64,000 nt of DNA from assembly GCF_022458985.1 (NCBI RefSeq), contig NC_061782.1, positions 13,719,672-13,783,671 on the forward strand. The letters are read 5' to 3'. Each line of letters opens with the position of its first letter. The stretch's first letter is position 1. The position numbers were made by a program, and so were the translations under genes. The notes below the pieces were generated by a model, which was not told the DNA's origin, did no database searches, and saw nothing but the letters and a program-made list of their open reading frames with translations. The DNA is from Mugil cephalus (lineage: Eukaryota > Chordata > Actinopteri > Mugiliformes > Mugilidae). This document shows, one piece after another, positions 21,501 to 31,821 of the stretch.

Positions 21501-24500
21501 ACAGGCTCCTTCAGGATGAGCTCATTAGACAAATGTCACCGTTTCACCAAGCCACAGCCTCTTACATGGTGAGCACGGAGAAGTGTTAGTGTTACAGTGG
21601 CTGCTAACATTTGGTTTTGGAGTGTTTTATTGAAAACGTGCTCTCTTAAGATGATATCTTCCTCTCATTTAAATTTGAGTGAAGGAAACTTATGTAACAT
21701 AGTCTATGTTTAACAACAAAAGCACAAGCTTATTTTTTACAGCAGCAGTGGGTGTTATAAAGTTGTTTTTGACACGGTTCGGTATTATTTTAATTGGATT
21801 CTCTCAATTAAATGACACAGTTTTGCCGCATTGATTCAAATAGCTTTAACACTGACTAAATTTACTAATCTCACATGCGCCAGTCGATTGAATACGTAGA
21901 GATATAGAGTTATGCTGTGAGATTGTGTAATACTATCTGCCTGATCTAGAGCAAAGCTACGACATGTGTAGAAACACTTTAAAGCACAATAGTTGAACTT
22001 TATCAGACATAAAACTTAATTAGTTTTGTAATAATATATAATACCAGTGTGAAGTACTGTACCTTTGTGATTTATTGTTAATTGTCAATGTTCAGTTTTT
22101 CTTGTTTAGCCACAAAAAATAACTTTAAGGTCTTGTGCAGCGCGTTAAAACAGACGATCCATTTATCTCAATATTTGAACTCTGCAGTTGTGTTATTGAT
22201 TTGCTCTAAAAGTTTCATGTTGCTGTTTTCTCAGACCAATAACACCCTTCCATCAGCTGAGGGAGTCGTGACTGCATTCGGGACAATAGGTAAGAGGATC
22301 TTCCAAGCACCTTTATGTATTAATGAAGTCGTAGCACACAGAAAAATTGTAGCATTGTGTTGGTTGGAGTGGGAAATGAATCTGGACCTTGCAGCATCCT
22401 ATTTTTAAACTGCCGTCCTAAAACTGCACCTACAGACACGCGTTGTTATGTGAAAGCCTTCGTGGATGTTGTATGAACACCACAACAATGCACCACAAGG
22501 GTTTTTAAATATTCATTATCTCAAACAACAGAACGTCAGGTCTCCCCACCAGCGTGCTCTCTTATTTATACTGACTTTTAATGTGTGTCAACGTTTCCAA
22601 TTTCCTCGTATTACTGGACATTTATCAGTGTCTGTGTTTTCTTTCTGATCTTAAATCTCAGTCAGCGTGAATGACTTATCGTCTCCGCTGTTTAAACTGA
22701 ATTTCCACTCCAAGTTGCGGGAAAAGGACAAGAAAAAATATTTGGGTTGCATCTCAATATTCTTCAGGCAGCTCCCTAAACAACACACCGAGGATGGGTC
22801 CTGTGGTGCTCAGGCTGAATGGTTTATTCAACTAATAATCCCCAGACTTGTCTTTGGTGCCTCTTATTTTCAACTCTTATCTCTGAAGGGGCCACGCGAG
22901 CACAGTCAGGTTTGTTCACACATGTTGCTGTTCTGAAAAGTGCATCTTCCCTCCAGCGACATGGCGTGCTATGTTTTTCCCATTCTCTTATTCATGGTTT
23001 AGCCGACATGATTTTTTTCCACTTGGTTTATTGAGAAACGTCCTCAGAGCGCCGTGTTCTGCCGCCGCACTTTCTGCAGGGACGTGTTCGCTACTTATAC
23101 ACTGTGACTGTACCAATTTGCATTCAACTAAAAGCGCTCGCTCGAATCCTCGAGAGCTTTTTCTTTCCTAATTGAAGTCCTTGAGTGGAAACCAAATTTA
23201 GAGTTTGTCAGACTGTAGATAGTAGATGCACCGAAGCTTAGTCTGACAAAACAAAATATATGCGAATAAAACATGTCGTACTCTCTCAGTATCGGATAAT
23301 GTGACGGTAACGTCTGGATGTCCCAAACGGCTTTCTCTCTATGAATCATTAAATGACCCACATCATGGTTGAGACTTTGAGTCAACCCTGATTTGAATGA
23401 GCTGTGCTACCGACGCCAGTGTGGTAAAATGTGACTGTAGTTGATCCCAGCGCGTGTCTGTGCGGTAGCAGACGTACAGCAGCAAGTGCACAAAACACAC
23501 AAAAGTCAAGTCCCACACTGAGCCACATCCTGGCGTGCTTGACAGCGAGCTCATCACAGAGATGTCAGTTTTATCTGTATGTTCCTTCATCCCCACGGTT
23601 TACAAACTTAGCTGAGCTGCGCGCTTCCTCAGACACCATTATCACGGGAACAAGCTGACATAAACCCGCTTCCTGACTCCTTGTGTATTTTTCCCCCCCA
23701 AAAAATCTGCAAGGTTTCCTAGTGTAAACGTATTCTCTGAAAGACTGTTTCCAAGTTTAAAAATAACAATGTATTAAAAACTGTCACAGATTACACCCAT
23801 ACATTGGGGTTTAACTGTTAATTCACAATGCACCATTTATATTAGACAATATTTTTGGACATTGTTTTGGAGGGATTACTCTGAGGTACTGTATTATCCA
23901 TTAAGCACATAATGCGTGATATAAAAACCCTCTTCTTGTGAATTTTTTGATTTAAAATGGTCATTACAAACAGGGGAAGTGTGAGGATTTAGAGAATGCA
24001 GTGAGACATGGAAACATTGCATTTTTGGCCTCTCTACAGTTTACGTTTATGACGTTTGCTCAACTTCATGACTGGACGTTTCTACAGCTGTTGATCCTTT
24101 GGCGACACTTGGAGGCGATAGAGATGAAGCTGTCAGAATAGTTAAACATTAGCCTTTGATATCATCTTTGATATGTTGGCATTTTGAAATTTAAATTCAG
24201 AAGAATTATTTAAAACCAAATACTACCTTACATAGAGGATTTATCCTATAGGACTGTGATCAGGCTGCTGTGTGAGCACTGTGAACACATTTGTTGTGAG
24301 ATGTTCTTGGATTCATCCGTATGCACAGATGCACATCGGGAGGTTTTTGTATGTACAGTGTTTTCTGGATTCGAGTGCGCGCCATGTTTCAGTAGGAAAT
24401 CCAGGTCTTTGTACACGAGGCCCCGGGTGTTTTGCCATTTGACAGCTGTTGAAAACGGCCGCATTGACGTTGCCACTGCAGCTCGGTCAGGGGCACGGCA

Positions 24501-25731
24501 AACCTCACACCTGAAAGCACCAACGAGAGAGAGAAGTGCTCCTTTCCTCCTTTTCGTGATTCTGATGTTGACCTAACCTTTTAGAGCACCGTGATTACTG
24601 TGATGGAGCTATCTGGAGCAAATTGAAAGTCTGAGGGATGGTTAACTGGCACAAATGAAAGCAAAGGGCTTTGTCAGGAAGTAGGAAAAGTAAAATGCTC
24701 CTGACATTTGCGGTTAGCTTCATCTAGTACCATTAAAAAGGAGAGCACTGAATGAAACTGTATATATTATCCCAAACCGTTCCTTAAGCATAAACCACTC
24801 CGGTAGAGTGAATAAATAAATGTTTCCTCCGTTCACAGGCACTCCAACGTACCACCTACCTCCAGTCAAGCCTTCCACAGGCACCAAGAAGAAGAGCTCC
24901 AAGCACTGCTTCCTCTGTGGCAAGAAGACTGGGCTGGCCACCAGCTACGAATGCAGGTACGAGTGCCTCCAGCATTTTCACTCACTCACCCCAGAAACCT
25001 TCAGCCTCACTCAAAATCAACCCTCTCCCTCTCGTCAGTCTCGTCCTCGAAGCGAAACTGTTAGTGGAAAGTTTTCTTTTCCTGGTTCATCGTTTGGCCT
25101 CTCTGCCATATTTCCAACAAAGACACGTTTCAGTTCTCTGCCTGTTCTGCCACAAGGTATTAGCTTTATCAAAGTTTCCTCCCTCTCTCTCTCCCTCTCT
25201 GTCTCTCCCCTGCCTCGTCCAGCGCGTTCAAACCGAATCTGGTGCAACAATACGCAACTCTGATCTCTCAGCATCAGCCACTTGAAGCCGTTCAGCTTTC
25301 TGCTGCGTTCAAAAGACTGTTTAGTCAAGTTGTAAACCTTTCATGATAAAATGAATAATTTACTCAATTTTTGCGCTCATAAATAAAATAAATAAGAGAT
25401 CTGAAGTAGCTGTTTTTGCTAATGGCCTTATGAGAACTGAAAGACTGAAGCACTATAAAGGTATTTATTCTGAGCGTTTTTCTTGGCAGAAATGATTGAG
25501 AGCGATAAAGAAACTTGTTGTTTTATTCTCAAGAGGAAAAAAAATGTAAATGTTTTGCTTACGTGTCCGCTCATCTTTCTATTGAAATGTTACAGGTGTG
25601 GTCAAAACTTCTGCGCCACCCACCGCTACGCCGAGACTCATGACTGCAGTTACGACTACAAGAGTGCGGGACGCCGCTTTCTCCAAGACGCCAACCCTCT
25701 TATCAGTGCTCCCAAGCTGCCTAAGATCTAG
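16097..25731 (+). CDS. ZFAND4: ZFAND4 (ANUBL1), ubiquitin-like and AN1 zinc-finger protein, 9 coding exons
   Basis: ZFAND4 couples an N-terminal ubiquitin-like domain to a C-terminal AN1-type zinc finger. Its biochemical role is poorly defined, and AN1 proteins often handle ubiquitin or the proteasome. Exons 16097-16280, 17756-17831, 18503-18570, 18654-18840, 19043-19187, 20369-21568, 22235-22289, 24839-24956 and 25596-25731 join in frame into about 722 aa, against about 727 in human. KEPPFFNDD, LPFYDTMELFIETLTGTCFEL, the VTF-x-VYREGDQLNFF block and the final SAPKLPKI all match the family. The start is the ATG at 16097 (MTDRKEPPFF); an in-frame extension upstream to 16040 would begin with TTG and is not used. 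Introns are up to 2.5 kb. All are GT-AG, though the donor after 18840 (GTTGGC) is weak. Confidence 0.94.
18654..19187 (+). CDS. ZFAND4: ZFAND4 middle exons (residues 110-220)
   Basis: Exons 18654-18840 and 19043-19187. The first holds QVTFVVYREGDQLNFFRVVDR then GDGTLTPLSES, a strongly conserved ZFAND4 block that follows the ubiquitin-like domain. The second holds SGSVYNVYAEEEDGESLAAA and a basic, coiled-coil-like stretch, ENSITMSKMKQLKAKMEDMN. Compared with the mammalian protein as I remember it, a short segment (KKIDFHLHV-like, about 20 residues) between these two parts is missing, and no exon for it is visible in the 202-bp intron. The donor GTTGGC is weak; an alternative donor at 18825 (GTCTGA) also keeps frame. 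Confidence 0.85.
20369..21568 (+). CDS. ZFAND4: ZFAND4 large linker exon (residues 221-620)
   Basis: One 1200-nt exon of exactly 400 codons, rich in Pro, Ser and Leu and predicted disordered. It begins KSAKVKPRAPVSPHPFGSS, matching the PKKAVKIKP-HPPVAPRPSS region of the mammalian protein, and contains the ESPGKRPELISKREARGITK stretch. Base composition is clearly GC-richer than the flanking introns. The acceptor is TAGAAG, a tandem NAGNAG site that could include or drop the first Lys. The exon ends ...FHQATASYM before GTGAGC. Confidence 0.9.
22235..22289 (+). CDS. ZFAND4: ZFAND4 small exon before the zinc finger (residues 621-639)
   Basis: A 55-nt exon between TTTTCTCAG and GTAAGA reads TNNTLPSAEGVVTAFGTI and ends in phase 1, which fits the GC that opens the next exon (Gly639). 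It corresponds to the TLPPVAGV-like stretch upstream of the AN1 finger in mammals. The preceding intron (0.67 kb) and the following 2.55-kb intron hold no recognisable exon or repeat. Confidence 0.8.
24839..25731 (+). CDS. ZFAND4: ZFAND4 AN1 zinc-finger exons and stop (residues 639-722)
   Basis: Exons 24839-24956 and 25596-25731 (stop TAG at 25729-25731). The AN1 ligands are all present: Cys662, Cys665, Cys677, Cys679, Cys684, His687, His693 and Cys695, in the family spacing CFLC, ECRC, FCATH and ETHDC. The finger is split by a phase-2 intron inside the Arg between Cys677 and Cys679. A basic run (KKKSSKH) precedes it. SYDYKSAGRRFLQDANPL and APKLPKI close the protein, as in mammals. The intron carries a long CT-rich tract (about 25178-25215). 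Confidence 0.95.
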
Positions 25732-26630
25732 ACTCCCACCCGTCACTGGGGACAGCCTGAGGAAGTAAACATTAAACTGACTGGACGGGAGGGGGAAAAA
25801 AAAAAAAAATCTTCTTCTACACCACTGTGTGCTTTTTTTAATTTTTATCAGCCAAGTTTGCTTAATATTAAAATAAAATATTCTGTAAAGCCAAGTGTGA
25901 ACAAACAAGAGTGGACTGAAATGGCGCAGAACTAATTATGCCTCTTGACAATGTGAAAATGTCTATTCTTTTTATCTATTACCTTTTCTTTTCCTTTGTG
26001 TAAAAACAACAACAACAAAAAAAAAAGAACAGATCTGTGCATGTATGGTAGGTAGGTTTTGCTAAATATATCTGCTGCACGTATCCGTTTCAGTTGGTCT
26101 TTTCGTTTTCTCTTCATTAAATAGGACCGCTCATGACTTCTCATTTGACAAGTCTTTGACAGATGCACTTTAGACCTATCATGACTTTAATTATGTGGGA
26201 AGGGAAGGCCGCATACGTTTGTGTTTATGTTATCCAGATTTTTATATTCCACACACCTGAACGTCTTTCTCAAGTTTCTCTACGTGGGCACATATAGTGA
26301 AATCTTTCTTACAAGAACCCAATACGCAACACTTATCGCTAAAGTACTTAATATTTATTAAAGAATACTACTTATTTAAGTTAAAGGTTGTTTTTTTTTT
26401 TCTTCGAATAGGAAGTATGAAATGTGAGTAGGTGTGAATGTCAGTAATCGAGTAAACTGTATTAGGTATGGGGGGGTGGTTATGGTATTTATGATGTGTC
26501 TATAATAAGGTGGTTGCCATAATAATAATAAAAAAAAAATCTTTTGTAAGTCTTTTTTATTGCTCAACTTTAAATGCTGTTAAAGTATCTACAGGGGTTT
26601 GATCTAATAAAGTCTCTTTCCAAACACGTC
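25732..26630 (+). terminator. ZFAND4: ZFAND4 3' UTR and poly(A) signal
   Basis: An AT-rich trailer with several A runs. The best poly(A) signal is AATAAA at 26606-26611 (TCTAATAAAGTCTC), giving a 3' UTR of about 0.9 kb. An earlier AATAAA at 25872-25877 could give a short form. No protein-like frame overlaps. Confidence 0.6.
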
Positions 26631-27755
26631 ACTGTGTAAATTACATTTCTGACTCGTTCTTGAATTCATGTGGAAGGAAATGTTGAATTTTTTTTTTGTT
26701 TTATTTTGTTTTGTCTATCGCTGGCTGCCATGGTTCCTCTTTATTTTCACGTTATTTAACGTTTTCTGTTAGTCACCTTTAATAGTTTTCCCCGCGGTGC
26801 TGTGAAGTTAATGGGAATTGGTTCTACTTTGGTATCGCTCGCTAATTCTTGTCTTATTAAATGGCCTCTCCTCCTGATTCAGACCATCAGCCAGTTCCTT
26901 AGCAACGAGCTAAAAATGGATTGTTTGGGACTTGTTGATCATTAGAACTGTTATTCTTTAAGCCAAAGTTAAGACAAATATAACCAAAGGGAGCTTTTCC
27001 TTTGACCTTATCAGAGGGAAACACTATTATTTTCTTACTGAAGTGACTTTTCTTCCAGTCTGTTGATGCGAGTGCTCTGTACTTTGCTGTGGTTTGTTGG
27101 GGGAGTAGCACCAGCAAAAAAAAAAAAAAAAAAAGATGTCAGTAGTTTCAGCAAGTGTCACAACTCCCACTCAGACAGCGGCATTGCCGTGAAATGGTCA
27201 TTTTCTCTAGAAAGTGTAGTTGTGGATGGCGTAAATGCAGCAAAAGTTTCGTTTTTAAATATAATTACTTGTTTGGGATGAACAGCTAAAAGGGCCTGCT
27301 GCAGCTTTAAATCCAATCATAATGTCGCAGAGAGCACTTCAAAGCTTTATTTCGTTTATATGCACACATGCAAAATCGAGACGAATCCCAGAGAGAGAGT
27401 GGAGCGCACATAATGTGTCAATCAGCGAACACGAGAGCACACGGATGTGTTGTCTTTCTTTTCTTGTCACAGAGTCATAATGGAAATGTTGGAAAAGTGG
27501 GGGGGGGGGCGCTGCTTATTATTCACTTTCACTTTGGCTGCCGTTCCTGAGCAACAGACAGACCTTGACCTGAGTCACGTCCCTGTGTTTTTATCCTCAC
27601 TTTCCTCCTTCATGTTGTCTGGCTTTGATCCACTATAATTGGGCTGCGCTGCATATACTGCTGAAACGCTGCTCATTCTCTCTTGGTAGATATATTCACC
27701 CCAACATGGTGGTCTATAGAGTTTGCAGCATCTCCAGCTGAAATTTAGTTTTGTC

Positions 27756-28290
27756 ACACTGGTCAGCAACAACATCACAGCCACCTGTACAACATTGTGT
27801 TGCTCCCCCTTTAGCCACCGTAGCAGCCTTGACCCATCCAGAGCTCTGAAGGTGCGCTGAGGTATCTGACACCGAGATGTTAGCAGCAACATCTTGTTAC
27901 CTCGCACCAAGGTGTCAGCAGCAGATCCTTTAAGTTGTGCGTGTAGTTCGACGGGGCCTCCATGAATCTGGGCAATTTGAAGGTTAAGTCAACACCTTGG
28001 ACTTGTTGTTGTGTACTCCAAACCACCCTTGAACTTTTTTTTTTTTTTTTTTCTTGCTTTGTGAAAGAGGCCACTGCCCTCAGGGAATACTCTTTCTATA
28101 AAAACACGTACACGGTCCTCAGCAAAGCTACGTCCACACGAATGGTAGAGTAACATCCAAAGCATTTCGCTGCTTCCTTCCTAGTCCATCCTGGTGCCAT
28201 GTGTTGCCCAGATAAGCAATTCACAAGAAAACATGATTTTAATCAGAGCAGACAAGTTCGTCCATTGATCCAGTTGTGAAACTAGCAGCA
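27756..28290 (-). mobile_element. Tc1-like transposon remnant, transposase sense on minus strand
   Basis: The left end, ACACTGGTCAGCAACAACAT, resembles the terminal repeat shared by copies elsewhere in the window. Inside are TTGAAGGTTAAGTCAACACC, GAGGCCACTGCCCTCAGGGA, GTAACATCCAAAGCA and CATCCTGGTGCCATGTGTTG. These match, in antisense, the transposase gene of a Tc1-like family that is very common in fish. There are many indels and no open frame. The right end is lost or too diverged to place. Confidence 0.65.
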
Positions 28291-29071
28291 ACCCAGTCGA
28301 CTTCTGAGTGCACTGCTTACCTAAAAGTGCTCAAAATGAAGTTTGCAGATGTAAATCTCCTACTCAGGTTAACACGGTACCTTGGCTCAGTCTTAGGGGA
28401 GTATTCATTTTTTAACAAAGTCTACTCTGAGCTTGAAAGATGTGCACATTGATGAATAATCTCTTCTGCTGCTACAGGTTTGATCATTCTGGTTTTATAC
28501 CTGTGTCTGTGGGTTCCCTCCCAACCTATGGAAGTACATCATACGTAGTTGTTTTTGTTCATTCCAATAATTGGGCTATGGACAGTTAAATTTTTTGGAT
28601 ATTTGATTTGGCTTCCTTGACCTCTTCCAATGCGATGTATCACACAAGCGCACCAGTCAGCTGCCTGTTTTTGACAGGAATTTCATCGTTTTCCTATTGT
28701 AACTCTGCCAAGAGCTGTGAGTCTATATTTTTACACAGACTGAAAAACAATGGTGTGTTTTTTTTTTTTTTTTTTACAAAGGAGGAATCTTGGAAAATTC
28801 TTATTCAGCACTACATTGTGTGCAGGTCTGGAAAGCATTGTCTGAAAACACAAGGTTACTGGTTGGCCACGTGACTGTGTGCTGTTAGAGAAGTCAAAGT
28901 GAACGTACACCTGGAAATTTTTAGTTTTGTCCGTAAAGTTCATGATGTTTTCTGTTCCCGTACACAGGCTGTAATTTCCAGTGCCTTGATGTGAACTTTG
29001 CTTGCTCTGGTATGATGAGGAACTGTGGTCACAGGTTGAAACCAACCGGACCAACAGGAATGTGACAAACA

Positions 29072-29202
29072 TACGCCGGTCGGCCACAACATTATGACCA
29101 CCAAAATGTTGTCAGTGGGGGGACTTTGAGTTGTCACAAGATGATCAAGTTTCATTCACTTGCCCCTTCACAGGTCAAAATGTTATGTCTGATCAGTGTA
29201 TA
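29072..29202. mobile_element. Short Tc1-like derivative with both ends
   Basis: The left end reads CGGTCGGCCACAACATTATG and the right end reads TTATGTCTGATCAGTGTA. The right end is an inverted relative of the left, and TA occurs at both edges. At about 131 bp, only the terminal parts of the longer element remain, so this is an internally deleted, MITE-like copy. Confidence 0.6.
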
Positions 29203-29233
29203 CAAGCCTTTTAATTGTATCGACTTAAACAGT

Positions 29234-29262
29234 ACTGTCAATACTCATCGAGTATTGACAGT
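29234..29262. repeat. Perfect 13-bp inverted repeat with 3-nt loop
   Basis: The arm ACTGTCAATACTC (29234-29246) is followed by ATC and then the exact reverse complement GAGTATTGACAGT (29250-29262). It lies 31 bp from the end of the short Tc1-like copy. No T tract typical of a Pol III terminator follows at a set distance. Function is unknown. Confidence 0.9.
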
Positions 29263-31720
29263 TTTCTCCAAATATAGCCAAACAATGAGAGTTTATTGCG
29301 CCTGAACCTGACTAGGAAGTAAATCAGTGCTCGCATGAAATAAACAACGCTGCTGACTCACATCTTCACAAGACTGGGAGAATCAAAACACGGGAGAATC
29401 AAGCGCTACCAGTCTGACAGGTTCAAAGCAGGAAAGACACACAAAGGAAATCTCCACACTTTGAAAGCACAGGAGTGTCTTCATATTTCTACCTTCCTCA
29501 GCTCCCACTGACCTCCTCAGGTGAACTCCTGCTACCTGCATACTGTGCCTTTGCTTTTTCTCTGTCCACCATGATATTCTTCTTCTGTGTATTTCTTCCT
29601 CTTTCCGCTGTCTCACGAGGTCTATCTTTGGCTTCATGGGAGCTCTCATACGAACCTCTAACTCTTATACCATCCAGTCCTCCCAGATAAACACACACGC
29701 CCTGCACTAATCCGTTTCGCATGAAATTCTAGATCTTTGTTGACTTCAGTGATTGGGCCGAGCTTTCGTCAAACCAAATGACTCATTTCGCCCCATGTCG
29801 TACGAAAGCAATATCTGAGTGTTAAATGTTGCAAGAGGGCTGCTTCGGTATCGGTGCGACAGCTGTGCTTCAGCCGCCCGCCTCTCGGCACATTTATCGA
29901 GCAGAAGGACAGCTTGTGTCTATCTGACGCTGAGGCACATGCATGACAGTTTGGCTGGCTCACTTCTGACGTGCCCACTTTGTCCAGACGGAGCACAGAG
30001 GCTCTGTTGTCCCGCCCCGAGGACCGGTTGGCGGAGTGTGCATCAGTAATCAGCCCAAACACAATGACAGTTTCACAGAGATAGAGCCGAGGCTTTGAGT
30101 CAACAGAGGATACATTCCCTCTTTAATAAGTGAGTCTCTCTCGACGTGTCGTGAAAGGAGCACAATACACAGACCAGTTAAAGAGTATATAAGTCTGAGA
30201 AATAGTTTTCTATTGGCTGGTGACAAGTCAATATGATGTAATTTATTTTACAAAATCATAAATTATATATATACAGTTCTACGTTTCACAGAATACACTC
30301 GTTATCTTTTTGGTGGAAAGTCAGATAAGGTGGTTGATGCAAGCTCTTAGACCTTTCTGGCAGTATAAATATCACCAGATTGTGCCCCCAGCACCCCTGG
30401 CATAGCTTAACTGAAAACAGGAGGAAACAGCTAACGTAACTCTGTGTACAGAAAAGTGAATATTAATAATATTAGCACAATTCAGTGTCTATAGAGGATT
30501 ATTTCTTGACCAGGCCGAGAGCAACTTCCTGGAGTTTTTAGTTGCCAACTGAACGGACAAGTCATATAAACCCAATTAAAACGGTCAGTTTTATACTTAC
30601 TAATTAATGGATACCTTTTTGATTAGCAAAGTGTGTGTGTGTGTGTCAGGTATGGCACGTTTGTGTTGACTTTGAGACAAACTACATCAACGAGCTGCGC
30701 CTTGACGCTAACCCACAATGCCCCTATCGTAAATAAATACCCACAGGTTTTGTGTTTAACCAGTTCGAAGAAGAAACTTGAGTCCTTTTTGTGTGTCTTA
30801 AAGTTTAGCTGTTTGTTTGTTTCCACTAACTCTGAAGAGAAAAATGTGTCCATCAATGAGCGTGTTGTGCAATTTCAGCACTAGTCAGACCCCTCTGACG
30901 ACAGCTTTTTAGTAGCCGGGAAAGAAACCAAGAATAAAACCGATAAGAGAACCACACGTGACAAAAACCAAATGCAAATGTGGAAGTCCAGAGAGTACGC
31001 AGCACATGTCAAATACACTAAAACTTTTGCAATGACGTGATCATCTGAAATGACAAAGCTCATCGGGTCTCCGCAGTGGCTAATTGGTCTCCTTTTGAAT
31101 GACGAATACAGACTGCTTCTTTCTGTAGCAGTGGTGTTGTTATTGCCAGTAGATTGGCTTATTGGGTCTGGACCTTCAGCCTCCATGTCCACCAGGTTGT
31201 CCACCATTTAGGAGATAGGCTCATGGTAATGGATTTATTAAGCTTTTCATTAAATGATTTTTGCTGACAGATATGTTTGACATTGAAGCAAATTATTTAA
31301 GGGATTATTAGTTTTTTTGTGTGTGAGGTAGTCCCCAAACATGAGGCTTGGTGACCACCATCTACTCTAGGCTACACACTGATATGACCTAAACGTTAAG
31401 AGATAACAATAATAGAGCTGAAGAGGAGGAAAAAAGTTGAATAATTCTCTGTGGGGTTTTCGGCTGTGAACGTTTCTCACGGGGCAGCTTTAAATATAAC
31501 ATTTTCTGCCCCATCACCACCATCATCTCATGGTGGGCTCGCTTCCCTTCTCCTCACTGAACCCACCATCATCTTCATCATCATCGCCACCACCTTCTTC
31601 TTCATCCCAGCCCTCGGTGAGCCCGCGTGCGCCGCCTGTCCTTTAAATTGATTATTTTTCTTGCATTTTTTTCCCTCTCCCTCTCTCTCCCTATCTCCCT
31701 CTCTCTCTGTGTGTGTTTCT

Positions 31721-31821
31721 TCATCTTAAAACGCGGAAGTCAGTGACGCACCACTACTCACAGCTGGTCAGAGGTGGCAATTAAATAAACAGGACGTCGC
31801 CATTCGGTCCTGAACGCAGCG
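31721..31821 (+). promoter_or_regulatory. MARCHF8: Candidate MARCHF8 promoter and untranslated first exon
   Basis: An ETS-like GCGGAAGT (31733-31740) is closely followed by a CRE-like GTGACGCA, then a short stretch ending CAGCG before a strong GTGAGT donor at 31822. The MARCHF8 start-codon exon at 51136 follows an acceptor, so an upstream leader exon is required. This is the most promoter-like donor between ZFAND4 and that exon. The link is inference; nothing in the sequence proves that this donor joins to 51136. Confidence 0.35.

Larger units (their letters stand above)
26640..31700. other. ZFAND4-MARCHF8 intergenic region
   Basis: About 5 kb without a supported gene. It contains a long A tract (27117-27134), a G run (about 27501-27510), a Tc1-like remnant (27756-28290), a short Tc1-like copy with both ends (29072-29202), a perfect inverted repeat (29234-29262) and a CT-rich stretch at its right edge (about 31675-31710). 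Open frames of 60-120 codons here overlap these repeats or have composition unlike protein. Confidence 0.6.
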
